Source: Sipunculus nudus (lineage: Eukaryota > Annelida > Sipuncula > Golfingiida > Sipunculidae). Taken from it: a stretch of 64,000 nucleotides of DNA. Of the stretch, positions 59,654-64,000 are shown piece after piece. Each line of letters starts with the position of its first letter. The stretch's first letter is position 1. The notes beneath the pieces are model-generated. The model saw nothing but the letters and a program-made list of their open reading frames with translations, was not told where the DNA came from and did no database searches. Both the position numbers and the translations under genes were made by a program. The stretch lies in contig CM049313.1 of the NCBI GenBank assembly GCA_026874595.1, positions 49,529,659 to 49,593,658 of the forward strand, in the 5' to 3' direction.

Positions 59654-59692
59654 GGGGGGGGGGGGGGATTGGAACTCCCCCCCCCCCCCCCC
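59654..59692. repeat. G14 / C16 snap-back
   Basis: A run of 14 G, the spacer ATTGGAACT, then 16 C: a perfect homopolymer hairpin. Confidence 0.9.
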
Positions 59693-60650
59693 TCCGCCGG
59701 ATTGCAAAAGGAAATTGTGGTCCTGCTGAACCGTTTTCGTAACTGTGTATTTGATATCACTTGTGGGCTTGGTCGCAAATATTCCAATAAAGATACAATG
59801 GTGATTTGAACCCACATAGTCTGGATCACCATTATAAAGGTTTAATTCAGATTATAATATACCATTGTGACACAGGGCATTTTCTTTGGTCACGAGTAGA
59901 CCGCCCCATTCACAGATGTTAGGCCAACATTTGTTAAGCAACTGTTAATGCAGATGAACACATGTTATGTATACTAAACGTGACATTGTGGAAAACACTG
60001 GAAAGCCTGGTTAAGGGGTTCCTGATATGGTTGTACAGGTAGTCGCACCACAACAACCAAATGAGTGGGCCAGCCGAAGTTGATGTTTTTCTTTTACTTT
60101 TGAGGGCATTGGTTGTTATAAGCGGACATCCATTCTAGATCAATCAAGCATAGAATGAAAAACGTGGATGAATGCCACCTTTTTTTTATTTATTGTCAAA
60201 GTGCTCTTCAAAGTCATTTTTTTAGTCAAACCGAACCAATATTGTACGGGAACGGGTAAATTGATTCTCCCTCAATAAGAACAAGTTATTTTCTGTAAAT
60301 CTATGCTTAGGATTATACATTGTGTCAAGTACAATGCGCAGAAGCCATGCGTTATCATGTTCAACATTTATCATATTTAGAAGTCTTAAAAGTAAGACTT
60401 ATACGTGTTGGTATTTTTGTAAACTTTGTAGGTAATGTCTTCTTTTCACTGCTCTCAATCAAGAGGTATAAACGGGGACCTCACCCCGCATCTTCCAGGA
60501 AAAATCTGAACACCTGTTCCCCCAACCTGTCCTTAACATAGCATTAATATTAACAGGAAACAAATGCAGAACTTTCTATAATCAAAGATGGCGGGTAATA
60601 TTGTGCCCGAAATAATTTTACAACGGACATGAAATCAGCGGCATGCTTAA
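59693..60650. other. unannotated DNA
   Basis: No supported gene. A B-box-like GGTTCAAATC on the minus strand at about 59,805-59,814 lacks a convincing A box. Confidence 0.45.
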
Positions 60651-60681
60651 GATAAGATAAGATAAGATAAGATAAGATAAG
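60651..60681 (+). repeat. (GATAA)n microsatellite
   Basis: Six uninterrupted GATAA units with one partial, which also form a cluster of GATA motifs. Confidence 0.95.
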
Positions 60682-62101
60682 AAGATTTTCTGATTTAACA
60701 TTAAAGTAGAGCCCGGAGCCGTGCTAGCCACACAATGTCGGCGGGCTTAAACTAGCCTGAAAACCTATTCACTTTACGATGTTACAAAGCACCCTTTTCA
60801 ATTAAACAAGTACTGTATATTACGTGTGACCTCTATTTTATTTTAGGCGTGTCCGGCTTGACCATATATTATAATGTGCGAAACTCTGTCAATGAGCATC
60901 TAAATCAACAAAACTAACTTTGAATTAGTCTGTATATGTTTTATACGGGCATTTTTAGTTGTAAAAGTTTTATCATTTTGTATTTTTTTTCAAGCAAAAC
61001 TGAGCTGCACAAAATCGATTCACTTCAGCTTAATGAAACATTGGCGACCCCTCCTGATAGGCTGCGCTAGGCTTGATCTTAACTCGGCCGGTGGCGGCGG
61101 AAAATGGCGGCGGCCCTGAGCTGTAGTTGAAAGATAGTCTTAAAGGGACTTACAATCAGAAGCAATATTATGCCTTTTCTTTCCCGCTTTCAGTTCAGTT
61201 TTGCTTTACACAATATTTATCAGAAAATAGTTCTGGTACCTCCGTTAAGCTGCTGAACACCTTTCAATGGTTCTGCGGATGAGTACCACAACAAGGCCGA
61301 AAGACCGGAGGTACGATTTTGCGCATGTGCGACAGTCCCAAACGAGGCCTTGTCCAAACCTAAACGTGCACAGGTGTGAAACATCTGTTGTAAACCTGAT
61401 AAGAAAAAGGGAGATGGCGTTTGCGCTATGGTTATCTTGACGCAAGTGATCGCGCCCGGTCAACTCTTTTTAACACTCATGTACAGGAGTAAGACAACAG
61501 TTTCAGTACAATATTTTGGGAGGAACCATTTCACTTCAAAGAGAAGTTTTTCGTGTCAATTCAGAATGCTTTGTACGTGAATAGGCCCGCTTTAATTTTC
61601 AAAATAGCTGTCAATATGCCTGCCACAATGAAGAAAAAGGGGGATTCATTACATTTTAGTTATCACATGTACATAACTTCATAAAAGCTGCTACAATGGA
61701 CCGATTTAAATTTTAGTGTGAATAAATACGGTGTTAACTACCAGCCTTTCAGGTAGCCGGACAAACATTGTAACTGATACATGTGCGGTATCTTTAATTA
61801 GATACCATCAAAAACTGAGGCCTAATGGCCATATTTGTCAACCTTGGAATTGATTGAATCAATTTTCCAAAATTCCATTATATGTTAATTAAAACGTTTG
61901 GATGCAGAAATGATAAAGAAGGACGATCTGTTAAATCCAAGATGGCAGTGAATAAGCCCGCCAAATTGCAATAAATCCAAATTCTTTCATTATGTATTAA
62001 TTATTAATCATGACACTTAAATGGTTTTACTTTAACGTTGTGTATCTTAAGGTTACGGTGAAAGTGATCTGACCTTTTTGTACTAAGATCTTTAAACAAC
62101 T

Positions 62102-62105
<4 letters not shown>
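60682..62105. other. unannotated DNA with a small GC-rich island
   Basis: No supported gene. A GC-rich patch at about 61,060-61,125 contains AAAATGGCGGCGG (61,100-61,112), a YY1-like motif found at some metazoan promoters. The minus-strand frame 61,245-61,463 nearby is unrecognised. Confidence 0.4.

Positions 62106-62163
<58 letters not shown>
62106..62163. repeat. (TA)n microsatellite
   Basis: About 29 TA units. Confidence 0.96.
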
Positions 62164-62167
<4 letters not shown>

Positions 62168-64000
62168 TATATTTTGACTCAATTGGTAAAACAACAGAAA
62201 AAAGAAATAACAGAAAATCAAAAGACTTTTTTCCCAGGTTCCGTATAAGAATTTTGCTTTTCGATGTGACCTAGCTATGTCTGTTCAAGCCGCGATCTGA
62301 TCCAGATATAAGACAGGAGAATGGTCTCAGTAACATGAACAATATATGAAACTTTTGGCCCAGATTTTGGACATTTTTAAAGGAAAGCACGTAATCTACA
62401 AAAAAGAAAAATACAAGATTAGCGGGTCTGATCAAATTATAAGCTTGATGTGGTCTGTCTGGCGATGTCTATCATCTAATTCTCGGTCAACCTTTGTTCG
62501 CAATATTCTCTGAAACTGCGTTACGTATGACAAAGTGCCGTACCTCATTTTAAAGGTTATTGTCCCCGCAGTGATGCACCGATATGAGAATGAATAATTT
62601 TTACAGTAAACATAACTTTTAGCCATTTTCGTGATTTCTATATTGCGTGGAGGCTACCATGCGAACAGCTGATCTGCCTTCCGCAATATCCGGTATACCA
62701 ACGTGCACAAACACCGCCTAATACAGAAACCTCCAGTCAAGGATAAAGGACTATTGTGCACATGAATAACCTTTACTGTCGGTGACGAATTAAACCATGT
62801 ATGGCCTGACCTTTGACCCAATCTTTGAATAACCCGCGCGCATGGTCAGTTTTTGAGAAAACGTGTGTCCCGAGATCCCTTGGCACTCAATTCTGATGTC
62901 AGCAAGCAAAAATGGTTAATCTCATATTTCTTCCAGGTAATCCTTTTGCTTACTGTTGAAATGATCGACGACTCCTGATAATCCACAGAAAGGGATAAAA
63001 AAGGTTAATTGGTCTGATCAAATTATAAACTTGTTTGGTCTGTCTGGCGTTGTCTTTCTTGTATTATACGACAAATATGTAGAAAAGAAGCCGGAATAGC
63101 TGCTTGTCATATATTGTATACATAGGCAAATTCAGAGGGGTTGGGCACAGGGAGCTCGTGCCCCCCCCCCGCCCTGAAGCTCTCCCGATTTTTGTTTTGC
63201 TACAATTGTAAACATTTCGGTTAATTATGTACAATATTTTTTTTCTCTCCCTGCTATTCATTACCTTATCCAGACAGTATATCTCCCTGCCAGTCTTCCT
63301 CAAATTATTCAAAGGTTGTTTAAATGTGTATTATTATATTATTTTCTCAAATATCCTAATTGACAATGCGGTTTGTATTAGGGTTAAGTAAATATAGTTT
63401 AAATCGTGTATGGTATTAAGATTTCTTTAATGTAAATATTTTTATGCGTAAGATCACAAGATCGATACATGCCGTCCATTTAATTTTTTTGATTTGTTGT
63501 TGATAAGATAGGCATCATAATTTTTGTTAAAATCACTAATTCAGAGATTTTGATGTTGTAAATTGTTATTGAATGAACGGATTATTGCGTCAGACACGGT
63601 TGTAAATGGCAGCTAAGTAGGTAATTTAAAATACTACACATGATATGTTACACATGAATATTACAAAGGAAAACAATCCTCTTAATCAAAGAAGTAAATA
63701 TATTCCTTGCCAATATCTCTCAAGAATTTCTTGGATCGTTTAGTATGCCAATCGTTGGACCTGATAGGAATCCATGGTGACAGAATAATTCCTGTGGCAA
63801 TTTAATGTACTTGACTAATATGTGATCTAATTGTGGCACATCAATTGCCTGTGACATTTTTTTCCTTTATCACAGGGAACGTGTGTATCCCCACTTAAAG
63901 GTCTATTCACACGGTCCAGGATGAGTAGTCGGACGGCTACGGGTGAGCCATCCGGTAAGGCCAGGTGTCATTAGCGCCATTTCGACCCGCTGACATTAGA
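62164..64000. other. unannotated DNA with a direct-repeat pair
   Basis: No supported gene. 'ggtctgatcaaattataagc'/'tggtctgtctggcgatgtct' near 62,426-62,470 recurs with few changes at 63,012-63,055. A C-run at about 63,161-63,170 follows GGGCACAGGGAGCTCGTGCC, itself partly palindromic. Confidence 0.45.

Noticed and set aside
59795-59830. Minus-strand B-box-like GGTTCAAATC as a tRNA or SINE
   Set aside because: No A box at the right distance and no foldable acceptor or anticodon arms.

Overview
This window reads as non-coding, AT-rich, transposon-filled DNA from an animal nuclear genome. The most likely source is a mollusc, and a bivalve or gastropod is my best guess. The basis is the style of the repeats: a dispersed element opening with an AGCTGACTAAAA-type head followed by TCCGTCCGTC-type tracts, abundant (TA)n loci, a Gmr1-like Ty3/gypsy element, an Academ-like DNA transposon and tRNA-derived SINEs. 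No host protein-coding exon, rRNA gene, intact tRNA gene or CRISPR array can be supported. Almost every short open frame is either noise or a fragment of a mobile element.

Layout. 1-5,270: an AT/AG microsatellite, two minus-strand copies of one LTR family (527-930 and 4,463-5,270), and between them a 1.7 kb mollusc-style repeat with a roughly 507-bp internal tandem period. 5,271-11,288: a MITE-like element (5,423-6,360), microsatellites, a dispersed repeat and a hairpin. 11,289-13,860: a fold-back-like structure with arms of about 190 bp built from short GATAATGTAA-type subrepeats, enclosing a second copy of the mollusc-style repeat. 13,861-27,574: mostly featureless DNA with a small MITE, a 77-bp palindrome, a third minus-strand LTR copy, a CTCF-like motif and a tRNA-derived SINE. 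27,575-39,594: the centrepiece, a dead LTR retrotransposon whose remains run gag, protease, integrase, then the start of reverse transcriptase (Ty1/copia-like domain order). It is split by a complete but decayed 6.2-kb Academ-like DNA transposon (30,310-36,534) with a TGAT target duplication. 39,595-51,287: another SINE head, an AT-cored palindrome, a complete solo LTR (44,023-44,900), a recent 129-bp duplication and a minisatellite of about 63 bp per unit. 51,288-52,253: a decayed Tigger/pogo-like element. 57,386-59,440: a CR1/L2-like LINE 3' end on the minus strand, split by a non-autonomous hAT element with an 8-bp target duplication. The rest is simple repeats and unannotated DNA.

The elements do not cooperate as a pathway; they record nested insertions. 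Two insertions (Academ-like into the retroelement, hAT into the LINE) can be undone on paper because the duplicated target bases and the host reading frame agree on both sides. Element classification rests on motifs and family knowledge, not on database searches. Coordinates of degraded repeats are approximate.
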